NCBI GenBank assembly: GCA_019429255.1
Contig: JAHYIY010000018.1
Coordinates: 1-54,465, forward strand
Direction of reading: 5' to 3'
Length of the DNA: 54,465 nucleotides
DNA from: Desulfuromonadales bacterium
GTDB lineage: Bacteria; Desulfobacterota; Desulfuromonadia; Desulfuromonadales; Geopsychrobacteraceae
A program made the position numbers and the translations under genes. The notes beneath the pieces are model-generated. The model was not told the origin of the DNA, made no database searches, and worked only from the letters and a program-made list of their open reading frames with translations. How positions within the stretch are numbered: the first letter of the stretch is position 1; every line of letters begins with the position of its first letter. Positions 27,312-35,956 of this stretch are shown here, one piece after another.

Positions 27312-27355
27312 CCAACAAAGAAACGGCCGGGAATTCCCGGCCGTTTCTTTGTTGG
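27312..27355. terminator. Perfect 20-bp-stem bidirectional terminator
   Basis: CCAACAAAGAAACGGCCGGG (27312-27331) pairs fully with 27336-27355 around AATT. The A-rich and T-rich stem edges let it end both the OmpA-domain gene (+) and the radical SAM gene (-), which converge here. Confidence 0.9.
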
Positions 27356-27375
27356 GCAACACGATGACAACCTGC

Positions 27376-29055
27376 TTATAATATCAATTCCTCTACCTCA
27401 ACACCCGACGATGCTTTGGTGACATAAATAAACAGGATAATTTGTCGCCCGGACGCTTCGGGTAAATGATAAAAAAGGCTGCTGAAAAACTGCACCTTGC
27501 CGTCACGGTCTAATTCGCTCAATTCCTCTTTAACGCGCCGGCGCACCCGCGCCTGTTCATCCGGTGTAAGGTCCTGATTGAAAAAATCAGGGGCGGAACC
27601 GCTGACCACCCGTTCACTATGAGCGTAATCGCGAGCCAGACATTCTCTCAGACCCATCAGCACATCCCCACAAAAACGCTGCGCCAGATAACGATTCAAC
27701 TCGTAAGCTACTTGCCGTAAAGCCCGGCTACTGGCATGCAACTGTTGTTCGCTCCAGAAACGATTCAGATCGTCCAGGCAGCCTGACAATGAACCCGCCC
27801 TGGCCAACAGTGCAGCGATCAGCCGGGGGAACTTATGGCTGTTGACCAGCAGATCGTTCAAGCGGGCGATGCCACGCACCCGCTCAAGGTCCGCAAAGCT
27901 CCATTCCATCGTGGCAAGCACGGTGTAAGGGGGCGCCGGGTCATAGCAGATACCCTGTGCTACTGACTCGCGGCGCAGTGGCGCCCCTGGTAGCAGTTTC
28001 ACCAGTTCTATCTGCAGGTGATCAGCACCCAAGGCGTAGGTCCAGTCGAGGGCGGCAAAGAATTCCAGCAGACCACCGCCCGGCAGACCGGCTATCAGAT
28101 CGAGATGGAGATGAATGCGGGTACGTTCGCGCAGGGCGCGAACATTAGCGGCCAGCAGATCCACCGACATGGTACGGGACACGCGCTGCAAGGTTTCCGG
28201 CAGGACCGCCTGAACCCCGATTTCAAACTGAAACATCCCGGCTGGAACTTTTTCCAAAAGTTGGAGTGTTGCTTCGTCAAGAAGGTGGGCTCCCATCTCA
28301 AAATGAAATGAACTTGAACGGTTGTGTTCAAGGATGAAGCGGAAGATCTCACGAGCGCGTTCGGCGTTGTAGTTGAATGTGCGGTCGACAAACTTGATCA
28401 ACTTGATCTGCTGGTTCATCAACAGCCCAAGGTCAGCCTTGATGCGCTCCATGGAGAAAGAGCGGACCTGGGTGCTGCGGGCACTCAGGCAAAAACTGCA
28501 ACGGTACGGGCAACCACGGCTACTCTCGTAATACACCAAGCCACGGGTCAGAGCGACCAGCCCGGCAGCAAAGGGTGACGGTAACTGGTCGAGGGGATCA
28601 AGCAGACTCTCCTGCTCTGTAGCATGTTCACCCGGCAGTTGCACTCCGGGAAGCGGGGTTGGCTGCTCGCCAGCGCACCAGGCACTCAGCAGGTGCCGTA
28701 AGGGAACCTCCCCTTCGCCGCAAATAATCGCATCTACCGGGTACTGCTGAAAAAAATCAGCCGATTCAAAAGAGATGTCCGGACCACCAAGCACTATCCG
28801 ACAGTCAGGGTTAATCTGTTTCAAACAGCTGACCAGCTCTAATGTCGTCACCCGGTTCCACAGATAGACGGAAAAACCGACCACGCTGGCCTCAGCCGCA
28901 ACAATCTGGGCGAGGAGGTTTTCTTTGGGTTGATTGAGGGTTAGTTCAAGAATCTGAATCGTTGAACAAAGCGATTGGCAGTAAGCCTTGAGATAGGGCA
29001 AGGCCAGACTGGCATGGATGAAACGGCTATGCAGGGTGGTTAACAGGATCTTCAT
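27376..29055 (-). CDS. B12-binding-domain radical SAM protein (DUF4080 type)
   Basis: 559 residues. N-terminal Rossmann-like cobalamin-binding module (about 1-145; VGFSVYLWN, GGPDISFES, ICGEGE) without the DxHxxG lower-ligand motif, so B12 would bind base-off/His-off or weakly. Then a radical SAM barrel with the [4Fe-4S] motif CPYRCSFC (C182, C186, C189). The rest of the barrel includes HFEMGAHLLDE and HLHLDLIAGLPG, and a C-terminal extension of about 180 residues fits DUF4080. Members are uncharacterised methylase/lyase-like enzymes. It is convergent with the OmpA-domain gene; a family A repeat lies upstream. Confidence 0.9.
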   Translation of the reverse strand: MKILLTTLHSRFIHASLALPYLKAYCQSLCSTIQILELTLNQPKENLLAQIVAAEASVVGFSVYLWNRVTTLELVSCLKQINPDCRIVLGGPDISFESADFFQQYPVDAIICGEGEVPLRHLLSAWCAGEQPTPLPGVQLPGEHATEQESLLDPLDQLPSPFAAGLVALTRGLVYYESSRGCPYRCSFCLSARSTQVRSFSMERIKADLGLLMNQQIKLIKFVDRTFNYNAERAREIFRFILEHNRSSSFHFEMGAHLLDEATLQLLEKVPAGMFQFEIGVQAVLPETLQRVSRTMSVDLLAANVRALRERTRIHLHLDLIAGLPGGGLLEFFAALDWTYALGADHLQIELVKLLPGAPLRRESVAQGICYDPAPPYTVLATMEWSFADLERVRGIARLNDLLVNSHKFPRLIAALLARAGSLSGCLDDLNRFWSEQQLHASSRALRQVAYELNRYLAQRFCGDVLMGLRECLARDYAHSERVVSGSAPDFFNQDLTPDEQARVRRRVKEELSELDRDGKVQFFSSLFYHLPEASGRQIILFIYVTKASSGVEVEELIL

Positions 29056-29107
29056 GGCGACAGATTACCCGATTGCCCACCCCCAGCCAAGGATTAAGAG
29101 AAAGGTA

Positions 29108-29255
29108 TCTATTCAGCACCGGGCTGGGAATCCTATGTCAAGGGACGCGATTGTTCCCCGATGGGTCATCCATGACCGCTTTTTGTCGCCGTCCATGGCG
29201 ACAAAAACCCTTGCCATAGGATCCCCAACCCTGCGCAAGGATAATGCTGGATAAT
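29108..29255 (-). repeat. Family A palindromic repeat, copy 2 (inverted, full form)
   Basis: Reverse-complement orientation relative to the other copies. Contains the family end TATTCAGCAC, the central TTTTGTCGCC...GGCGACAAAA hairpin and CCTTGCCATAGGATCCCCAA. It fills the gap between the radical SAM gene and the ABC ATPase gene. Confidence 0.88.
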
Positions 29256-29275
29256 TACAGATAAATGAATATATC

Positions 29276-29932
29276 TCAGGGGCAGATCAAACCATCCCTG
29301 ATCTTGACGGTCCGTTCGGCGCGGGCAGCGAGCTCCGGGTTGTGGGTAATCATAATGGTTGTCAACCCCTCATCACTCAAGCGCCGTAAGATAGCAAATA
29401 TTTTTTCGCTGTTTTCCGTGTCCAGGTTGCCGGTAGGCTCATCCGCCAAGAGTATCGCCGGATCATTGACCAGACCGCGGGCGATGGCGGTGCGCTGCAT
29501 CTCGCCACCGCTCAGCTGGGCAGGAGCATGATTGAGGCGATGTTCCAGACCGACCATTTCAGCCAGTTGTTCAATCTTTTTGCGCTGCGCCGGTTTTTTA
29601 CTGAAGAGTAACGGCAGGGCAATATTGTCAAAAACGCTTAAGCCGGGAATCAGATAAAACTGCTGGAAGACAAAACCGATCTTCTCGCGGCGGATCTTGA
29701 CCAGTTGTGATTCGGGCATACTGGCGGTATTGACACCATCAAAAACAACATCACCGTTGGTCGGCTGGTCAAGGCAGCCGAGGATGTGCAGCAAGGTGGT
29801 TTTGCCGGCACCGGAAGGGCCGACGATGGCCATCAGTTCGCCGGCGTCGATGGTCAGGTTGACGCCCCGCAAGGCGCGCACATTTTCCACCCCGCGACGA
29901 TAGGTTTTTTCGATATTCTTAAGTTCAATCAT
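29276..29932 (-). CDS. ABC transporter ATP-binding protein (MacB/LolD family)
   Basis: 218 residues. Complete ATPase: Walker A GPSGAGKTT, Q-loop FVFQQFYLIPGLS, signature LSGGEMQR, Walker B ILLADEPTGNLD and switch His in MITHNPE. The LSGGEMQRTAIARGL and TGNLD pattern is typical of the MacB/LolD/FtsE group, which moves lipoproteins, peptides or drugs without a classical translocation channel. Overlaps the permease gene by four bases, so the two form one complex. Confidence 0.95.
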   Translation of the reverse strand: MIELKNIEKTYRRGVENVRALRGVNLTIDAGELMAIVGPSGAGKTTLLHILGCLDQPTNGDVVFDGVNTASMPESQLVKIRREKIGFVFQQFYLIPGLSVFDNIALPLLFSKKPAQRKKIEQLAEMVGLEHRLNHAPAQLSGGEMQRTAIARGLVNDPAILLADEPTGNLDTENSEKIFAILRRLSDEGLTTIMITHNPELAARAERTVKIRDGLICP

Positions 29933-31095
29933 CCCTTGATCGCCTCTACTGGATTAATTTTTGATGCTTTGACCGCTGGATAAATGCCGGCACAAAGACC
30001 GATAACAAAGATAAATGCCACGCTTCCCAGGGCGACGATGGGCTCGAAACGGATCAGGTCGCCGGAAGGAACAAAGGGCATGACGGAGCGGACAAAGGTT
30101 TCAATCAATCGAGCACCAAGGGTGGACAAAACAATGCCGACGACACCACCGACCAGGGCAAGAATGGTTGTTTCACTCAGGATAATGCGGAAGATGTCCC
30201 AGCGTGAGGCCCCGACGGCGCGCATCATGCCGATCTCCTGGGTGCGCTCAAACACCGCCATGAGAATCGAGTTCATCACCCCGACGGCACTGATCAGGAT
30301 GGCGATCAGCACGATGGCCAGACTTAAGGCCCGCGCTGCAGCGGCGAGATTGGAGACGGAATTCATGACTTCACCCATGGTGACAATCTGGATACCGGGT
30401 ACTGATGAGGTCAAGGACTCGGTAATGGCGCCAATGCGGGTCGGATCATCGACCTTGACGCCGATGGCGGTGGCCGATTGGGGATAGCCGAGGAGGTTTT
30501 GGGCGCTTTGTATCGGCAGGTAGACAAAGGCATCATCCTGACTGCCGGAATAGCCGACAATGCCGGAAACGACCAGATCAACACCTTCTGCCGGCGAGGA
30601 GAAGTGATCGCCGGGCTTGAGGTTGTCATGTTGGGCAACTTCGTAACCAAGCAGCACCTCATGCTCGTGGCGCGGGATCGTGCCGGTGATTTCCCACCCG
30701 GGCTTAATCGCTTCGAGCACGTTCATCTCAATGCCGTAGATCAGGTCGATCTTGCCCCGTTGCTGGTCGGGCAGTTGCGCCACCAGAATCGGGGTTGCCA
30801 GATCAATACCGGCGGTCTGCTCGACATGCTCCATCACTCCGGTATCGAGAAATTTGGGGATAACCGCGCCGTGCAATACCAGCGCGGCGACCTCGTGGGC
30901 ACAGCCGGACGGTACGATCATGAAATGCAGACCGGTGCGCTCCAGCTCAACCGCCAGGCCTTCGGTGAACCCTTTATTGAAGGATAACACGGCGAACAGT
31001 ACACCAACCGATGCGGCAATGCCGAGCATGGTCAGTAAGCTGCGGGTACGGTGGCGCAGGATATTTTTGGCCGCAAGTTTCACATAGCTGGTCAT
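29929..31095 (-). CDS. ABC transporter permease (FtsX/MacB fold)
   Basis: 388 residues. One N-terminal membrane helix (NILRHRTRSLLTMLGIAASVGVLFAVL), a large periplasmic MacB-core domain (about 50-255), then three C-terminal helices of the FtsX domain with the conserved ERTQEIGMMRAVGA coupling helix. Topology matches mechanotransmission transporters. Overlaps by four bases both the lipoprotein gene upstream and the ATPase gene downstream. The exported substrate is unknown. Confidence 0.93.
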   Translation of the reverse strand: MTSYVKLAAKNILRHRTRSLLTMLGIAASVGVLFAVLSFNKGFTEGLAVELERTGLHFMIVPSGCAHEVAALVLHGAVIPKFLDTGVMEHVEQTAGIDLATPILVAQLPDQQRGKIDLIYGIEMNVLEAIKPGWEITGTIPRHEHEVLLGYEVAQHDNLKPGDHFSSPAEGVDLVVSGIVGYSGSQDDAFVYLPIQSAQNLLGYPQSATAIGVKVDDPTRIGAITESLTSSVPGIQIVTMGEVMNSVSNLAAAARALSLAIVLIAILISAVGVMNSILMAVFERTQEIGMMRAVGASRWDIFRIILSETTILALVGGVVGIVLSTLGARLIETFVRSVMPFVPSGDLIRFEPIVALGSVAFIFVIGLCAGIYPAVKASKINPVEAIKG

Positions 31096-31457
31096 TTCAC
31101 TTCAACCCCGGTGGCAATCAGCAAGAAAGCCTGCTGGGATCTGGCGACGGTACCAGTGGCGATGGCCGTTCTGTTCGGTAATGAAGGCAACTCAAAGCCG
31201 TTGCGCGCCAGGTCGATATAGACCTGGCCGGTGTCATCCTGCAGATAAAACCAGCAGCCATTGGAGGCGCACTGACTAACGATGCGCCCTTCCAGGGTCA
31301 CCGTTTGCCCCATCAGTTCCGGGCGTAAAAACATGTCCTTAACCTGTACCTTGGGAGCAGCAGGATCAACCCCGGCGCCGTATTTGTTATCGCCGCCACT
31401 ACAGGCCGCCAGGAACAGGGAAAATACCAAAACAGACCCGAACAAGATTTTTTTCAT
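31092..31457 (-). CDS. Small OB-fold-like lipoprotein of the ABC operon
   Basis: 121 residues from the ATG at 31457, chosen because AGGAG lies eight bases upstream; an upstream in-frame TTG at 31463 sits inside that spacer. Signal peptide with lipobox LAAC gives a lipidated Cys near residue 19. The mature part is a short beta-rich domain (GQTVTLEGRIVSQCASNGCW, LQDDTGQVYIDLA), like OB-fold tRNA-anti/YgiW-type modules, with two cysteines that could pair. Its stop overlaps the permease start (ATGA). It may be the periplasmic adaptor or cargo of the exporter (inference). Confidence 0.82.
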   Translation of the reverse strand: MKKILFGSVLVFSLFLAACSGGDNKYGAGVDPAAPKVQVKDMFLRPELMGQTVTLEGRIVSQCASNGCWFYLQDDTGQVYIDLARNGFELPSLPNRTAIATGTVARSQQAFLLIATGVEVK

Positions 31458-31726
31458 GAGCAAAACTCCTGATGATCAAGCTAAACCGCACAGGGTTCAG
31501 GGTATCCACAGACAACGGGCAATCTTTTTGTCTGGTAAAATGATAAAGAAAACAATCAGATTTCTTCTATCAAATACAAGCATTATTGTAAAGGAAAAGC
31601 GCTCAATGGACACCTTATTTGGGGGAATATACAGTTACCAAGTGTGCCTTTGTTCAGTGGCACTGGAGGTTCTCGTCGACGCCCTTCTGTGCTATATTCG
31701 GCGCCTGCGTGAAAAGGAATGAATCG

Positions 31727-33064
31727 ATGAGCAGAAATAAAACATTTTTGACCCTGGTAGCTGATGAACGGGGCGAGGTATTTGAGCATCCGGATCTCCT
31801 CATGGCGGGAATGAACGGCCTGACTTTGTGCCAACCGGACCCGGACGAGATGATTCCATTGCCGGAGGGCAGTCGCCTGTTTACCATTCCCAAGACGCCA
31901 CCCATCGGTTTTGATCGTCGTAATGGTCAGCAAAAAACTGTGACCCGGATGCCAAAATCATGGGGCGGAGGTTCTCTCCAGGCGGTTTCTGCTTTTGTCA
32001 CGCCGGCTTTTACCCGCACCCTGTTGCCGGCCGCCGATTATATGAATAAACCGGTTGAACTCACCCTCTGGTCCTATACCGCTGTCGGCTGGTGTGTTGA
32101 AGAAGAGTGTTTCTATGTAGCGGCCGTTCGGGTCGATCGCAACCGCCAGTGGGAGCCCCAGCACTTTGACGATCGCCAACTGGAGCCACTGGTGCGTCAG
32201 CGCCTTGAGCGTGAAGCTGACAATCGGCTGCTGGTACAACTGTCGCGCTGCGCCCTTGATTATCACTGCTTTGCCGCCAAGAATCTATTTTTTGGCCGCT
32301 GGGAAGCTCCCTTGCCCTGTTCGCCTGTCTGCAATGCCCAATGTCTCGGCTGTATTTCCCTGCAGGACGAGCCCAAAGCCTGCCAGGCCAGTCAGGATCG
32401 CATCGATTTCGTCCCGACCGTTGAAGAAATCTGTGCCGTAGCTGTCCCTCATTTACAAACAGCCGAGAACGCCATTGTCTCCTTTGGCCAGGGGTGTGAA
32501 GGCGATCCGATCATGCAGATCGATACCGTTACTGCTGCGATCAGACAGATGCGCCGACAGACCGACCGCGGCACCATCAATTTCAACACCAACGCTTCTA
32601 TACCCGCTGCCATCGACCAGCTCGCTGCAGCCGGGCTCGATTCCATCCGCGTTTCCCTCAACTCGGTGCAGGAACATTTCTACAACGCCTATTACCGTCC
32701 ACGCTGTTACTCCTTTGCTGATGTGCTGGAGTCGATCCGCCGCGCTAAGCAACAGGGTCTCTTTACCATGCTCAACTATCTGGTTTTTCCGGGAATCACT
32801 GACCGTGAGGATGAAATGGCAGCCTTGCTGAAACTGGTAGATGAAACAGGAATCGATCTGATTCAGATGCGCAATCTGAGCATTGACCCCCTGCTCTACT
32901 GGTCAACCCTGGGTGCCGAAGGGAAAGGGATCGGCATGAAGAAGATGCTCGATCTGCTCAAGCAAAAAATTCCGCGCCTTCAGTATGGCTACTTTAACCG
33001 TACCCGTGAACATTTTTATCCCCCCGGTTTTGAGAACGACTGGCCGCTACCGGCGCAGCTGTGA
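31727..33064 (+). CDS. Radical SAM protein of unknown function
   Basis: 445 residues from ATG at 31727, where AAAAGGA gives a ribosome site; the frame is open further upstream (to 31619) but without family-like sequence. The N-terminal 195 residues are unlike the core fold. The [4Fe-4S] motif CNAQCLGC (C202, C206, C209) is preceded by another Cys (CSPVC). The barrel shows SFGQGCEGDP, NTNASIPAAIDQLAAAGLDS, RVSLNS and VFPGITDREDE, typical of SPASM/activase-like radical SAM enzymes. Substrate unknown. Its 3' end overlaps the convergent acpH by 49 bases. Upstream 31458-31726 shows nothing else. Confidence 0.88.
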   Translation: MSRNKTFLTLVADERGEVFEHPDLLMAGMNGLTLCQPDPDEMIPLPEGSRLFTIPKTPPIGFDRRNGQQKTVTRMPKSWGGGSLQAVSAFVTPAFTRTLLPAADYMNKPVELTLWSYTAVGWCVEEECFYVAAVRVDRNRQWEPQHFDDRQLEPLVRQRLEREADNRLLVQLSRCALDYHCFAAKNLFFGRWEAPLPCSPVCNAQCLGCISLQDEPKACQASQDRIDFVPTVEEICAVAVPHLQTAENAIVSFGQGCEGDPIMQIDTVTAAIRQMRRQTDRGTINFNTNASIPAAIDQLAAAGLDSIRVSLNSVQEHFYNAYYRPRCYSFADVLESIRRAKQQGLFTMLNYLVFPGITDREDEMAALLKLVDETGIDLIQMRNLSIDPLLYWSTLGAEGKGIGMKKMLDLLKQKIPRLQYGYFNRTREHFYPPGFENDWPLPAQL

Positions 33065-33648
33065 AGCTCCCCGGCCGGTAACAATTCGACATAGCCGGTG
33101 GCAGCGGACATAAAAGCAGTAAAATCTTCCTCCAGCTTTTCGCGATGTTGATGCAATTGCTCGAAGCCTTGGGCCAGGGGAATTTTGTGATTCAGTCGTT
33201 GTTCCAGACGCTGCAGCACCCGCCCAACGACTTCCTCCTGTCGATAGGATGTCAGCCAGTCCCCTGCTATCATTCGCGGTAATTGCTCCTGCAGACTTAG
33301 CGGCAGATAGTGATGACAGACGTGCAGCCCCCTATATACACCATGAGCAAATTCCGGCAATAGCTGCAAAGAGTAGTGCTCCCATTGGCAGGCTAGAAAA
33401 TGATCGTAGAACACGTCTACCAGAATACTGCGACCATGGCCGAAAGAGGGACAAAGACGCCGGCGACTGGCCTGGAAAGGTGGGCTGTTAAGAGTAAAGG
33501 TGTCCAGCCGGCGGTGAAGCTTAAGGTGGGTTACCAGGTCATCCGGCAGTTCGCCAAAATGACTCCCTTTGAAAAAATCACCCATCAGTGTGCCGGCCCA
33601 GGCCAGCGGCCGCGGCGCGGAAAAATACAGATGGGCCAGATAATTCAT
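33016..33648 (-). CDS. acpH: Acyl carrier protein phosphodiesterase (AcpH)
   Basis: 210 residues from the ATG at 33648 (AGGTGA five bases upstream; an in-frame GTG at 33657 adds three residues). Removes the 4'-phosphopantetheine arm from acyl carrier protein. The family start MNYLAHLYFS is exact, followed by GTLMGDFFKG, LHRRLDTFT and VDVFYDHFLA, with metal-binding His/Asp as in HD-like hydrolases. The length suits the family. The last 49 bases overlap the opposing radical SAM gene, so the C-terminal tail beyond about 195 is constrained by both genes. Confidence 0.92.
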   Translation of the reverse strand: MNYLAHLYFSAPRPLAWAGTLMGDFFKGSHFGELPDDLVTHLKLHRRLDTFTLNSPPFQASRRRLCPSFGHGRSILVDVFYDHFLACQWEHYSLQLLPEFAHGVYRGLHVCHHYLPLSLQEQLPRMIAGDWLTSYRQEEVVGRVLQRLEQRLNHKIPLAQGFEQLHQHREKLEEDFTAFMSAATGYVELLPAGELHSCAGSGQSFSKPGG

Positions 33649-33666
33649 CAGAATCACCTGTTGTTA

Positions 33667-34797
33667 TCAGCAGAGTTTTTCAAGAGCGGAAGCCAGATCC
33701 TTACCTAAACGCTGATCGGAACGGTCAAGCTGTAACAGGTACCGGCAGAAACCCTGCATTAAATGCTGATGTTGATCCCGAACAAAACGCCGGCTGAGCA
33801 TGTCGAGTTGAAAGAGAGGGTCGTCATCCGTCACCACCAGTGCGAAAAAAGTAGTAACCGCCGTATCCAGATCGTTCGTATCGACTGACAAACAGATAAG
33901 CCCGGCCATGGAGAAAGGATCACGGCCAAAGCCGATGGCGCGCCGATAAGACCGGGCGGCCTCTTCCTTCATGTCAAGGTGATAATAGGCATCGCCCATG
34001 CGGGTATGCAGGATCTGAGTGCCGTCGGAATCTTCAAGGATCTTCCGCCAGATTTCAATAGCCTCGTGATAGCGCCGATGCCAGCGGTAACAATTGCCCA
34101 AACCATAGAGGGCATAGGGGTTATCAGCGTCGATCTCAAGGGCACGGCGAAAATAAATTTCAGCCTGGTCAAAATCAGACAGTCGCAAGCACAGTTTGCC
34201 GAGGATGGTGAGGATATGCAGAGAGCTACCGCCAAGAGTCAGAATCTTTTCATAAATCTGAATAGCTTCGGCGTCTTTACCCAGACGATGCTGTAAGTCC
34301 GCCAGTCCCGCCAGGGCGAAACGATCATCCGGAGCGAACTCAATAATGTTCAGATACATTTGCTCTGCTCGCTCAAACTGCAGCAGCACCTTGGCACTGT
34401 CGGCAATCCGCGACATCACATGCTTGTCGAGTGACCGCAGGCGCAGATAGCGCTCCCACATGCTGATGGCATCGGCATGGCGATTCAGTTTCTTGTAAAC
34501 ATCACCGAGTCCGCGCAAGGCAAACAGGTTGTTTTCATCGATGTGCAGAAGCTTCTGATAACAGTCTTCAGCGAGCTCGAAGTTCCCCATCTCGCGACTG
34601 GCATCACCCATTCCAGAGAGCAGGTAGGGATTTTCCGGTTCACTCTCCAACCCCAGAAAAAACAGCTGACAGGCTTCGTCATATTTGCGTGAACGCAGCT
34701 TCTGACGCCCCTGTTTCGACAGCTCAATAACCGACAATTCCTCGACCGGTACGTCTTGTATGTTACCTGCTCCCACTTTTAACTCCTGATTTTTCAT
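33667..34797 (-). CDS. TPR-repeat protein
   Basis: 376 residues with no signal peptide. About eight tandem 34-residue tetratricopeptide repeats run from residue 29 to 290, for example NPYLLSGMGDASREMGNFEL and NPYALYGLGNCYRWHRRYHE, forming a helical scaffold for protein binding. The C-terminal 85 residues (about 290-376) leave the repeat pattern. It overlaps the class II aldolase-like gene by 35 bases and lies 18 bases before acpH, so it belongs to the minus-strand run AOR-aldolase-TPR-acpH. Partner unknown. Confidence 0.9.
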   Translation of the reverse strand: MKNQELKVGAGNIQDVPVEELSVIELSKQGRQKLRSRKYDEACQLFFLGLESEPENPYLLSGMGDASREMGNFELAEDCYQKLLHIDENNLFALRGLGDVYKKLNRHADAISMWERYLRLRSLDKHVMSRIADSAKVLLQFERAEQMYLNIIEFAPDDRFALAGLADLQHRLGKDAEAIQIYEKILTLGGSSLHILTILGKLCLRLSDFDQAEIYFRRALEIDADNPYALYGLGNCYRWHRRYHEAIEIWRKILEDSDGTQILHTRMGDAYYHLDMKEEAARSYRRAIGFGRDPFSMAGLICLSVDTNDLDTAVTTFFALVVTDDDPLFQLDMLSRRFVRDQHQHLMQGFCRYLLQLDRSDQRLGKDLASALEKLC

Positions 34798-35956
34798 GCC
34801 CAGCTATTTTTTGACCCAGTAGCCGCTGATATTCCCTGCGACACCAATTTTCCAAGGCAATCATTTTATGTAACGGTTGACGAAAATCGACCGTGCCGGC
34901 AGCAAACACCCCGTGACCATAAACAACACCGATTCCATCTGCCATGACCGGTGCCAGGTTTTTGGCAATCCCGCCGGCGCCAACCTCACCGGCGACAACG
35001 GGAACGGTCCCGAGATATCTGACCTGCGGACAGTCTTTCCAGCAATCAGCAATATGGCACCCCTGTTCATCGCAGAGCAAACTCATAAGGACGGTAAATT
35101 TCGGATGGCCGTGAAGAATTACCGTCGCTCCGGTGGCTGCATAAATGGCGCGATGGGCCGGCAGCTCACTGGATGCAGTAAGCCCCGCGGTGGTGGAATT
35201 ATCGTCCGGCACCAGATCAACACAGCCGGCTAATGCATCAAGGCTGGCACCGGTCTGGGAAATCATCAGCTGATTGTTCACATGGCAGGATATATTGCCG
35301 AAAAAAGAATCAACCAGGTGCAGTTCTACAGTACGCTGTCCCGCCTGTTCAATCGCCTTACGCACAGCATGTTCATCAGCAAAGGGTCCAGCGGCAATAT
35401 CGTCCAGCAGCTGCGGGATAGGATGAGCGAGCTGTTCGAGCAAGGGGCCCAGTTCCACTATTTCAGCACACCGTGGCTCATCCTGCAACAAATGCAGCAG
35501 ATAACCAACAAAAAGCGCATGATAGAGGGTAGAAAAGTTGACATACCCCTGCTCTACGGTCACCGACCCAACGGCAATGATCCCAACCCCTTCCACCAGC
35601 ACGCCTTTGCGCTGTCCCAGGAGTCCGGCAACGTCTGCCCAGTCAATCCGGCCATGGTGCCGGCGCACCAGAGGGATATCATGAAGAAAGGTACGGGTTT
35701 CTGTATCAAGCGGAGCGATGCGCTGGGACTCCGGTGCCAGACAGAGTGGATAGAGATTCTGAAACGGCAACCAGGGTTCGCCTATCACCAGAGCAATAGA
35801 CTTGACTTCTGAGAGTAAGGCGCGCCCGATCCGACACAGATCGGTCGCACCAGCTTCGCGGATCAGATCATCCTGTGCCACCAGGGCGACGCGCCCCTGG
35901 CGCACGGCACCATCGCGTTCAAGCTGATGTCGATATTTTTCTACTTGTCTGATCAC
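34763..35956 (-). CDS. Class II aldolase/adducin-domain protein with N-terminal extension
   Basis: 397 residues. The C-terminal half (about 200-385) is a class II aldolase/adducin domain: FGNISCHVNNQLMISQTGAS (substrate loop), SELPAHRAIYAATGATVILHGHP (metal-binding HGHP) and YGHGVFAAG (third metal His). The N-terminal 190 residues are not recognised; PLVRRHHGRIDWADVAGLL may be a second degenerate module. Family members cleave or isomerise sugar phosphates with Zn2+, but the substrate is not deducible. It overlaps the aldehyde:ferredoxin oxidoreductase by four bases (ATGA), suggesting supply or removal of an aldehyde in one pathway. Confidence 0.85.
   Translation of the reverse strand: MIRQVEKYRHQLERDGAVRQGRVALVAQDDLIREAGATDLCRIGRALLSEVKSIALVIGEPWLPFQNLYPLCLAPESQRIAPLDTETRTFLHDIPLVRRHHGRIDWADVAGLLGQRKGVLVEGVGIIAVGSVTVEQGYVNFSTLYHALFVGYLLHLLQDEPRCAEIVELGPLLEQLAHPIPQLLDDIAAGPFADEHAVRKAIEQAGQRTVELHLVDSFFGNISCHVNNQLMISQTGASLDALAGCVDLVPDDNSTTAGLTASSELPAHRAIYAATGATVILHGHPKFTVLMSLLCDEQGCHIADCWKDCPQVRYLGTVPVVAGEVGAGGIAKNLAPVMADGIGVVYGHGVFAAGTVDFRQPLHKMIALENWCRREYQRLLGQKIAGHEKSGVKSGSR

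Noticed and set aside
29018-29254. ORF inside family A copy 2, with similar ORFs at 37816-37998 and 37933-38163
   Set aside because: They are translations of the non-coding repeat in different frames (RDAIV.RWVIH...).
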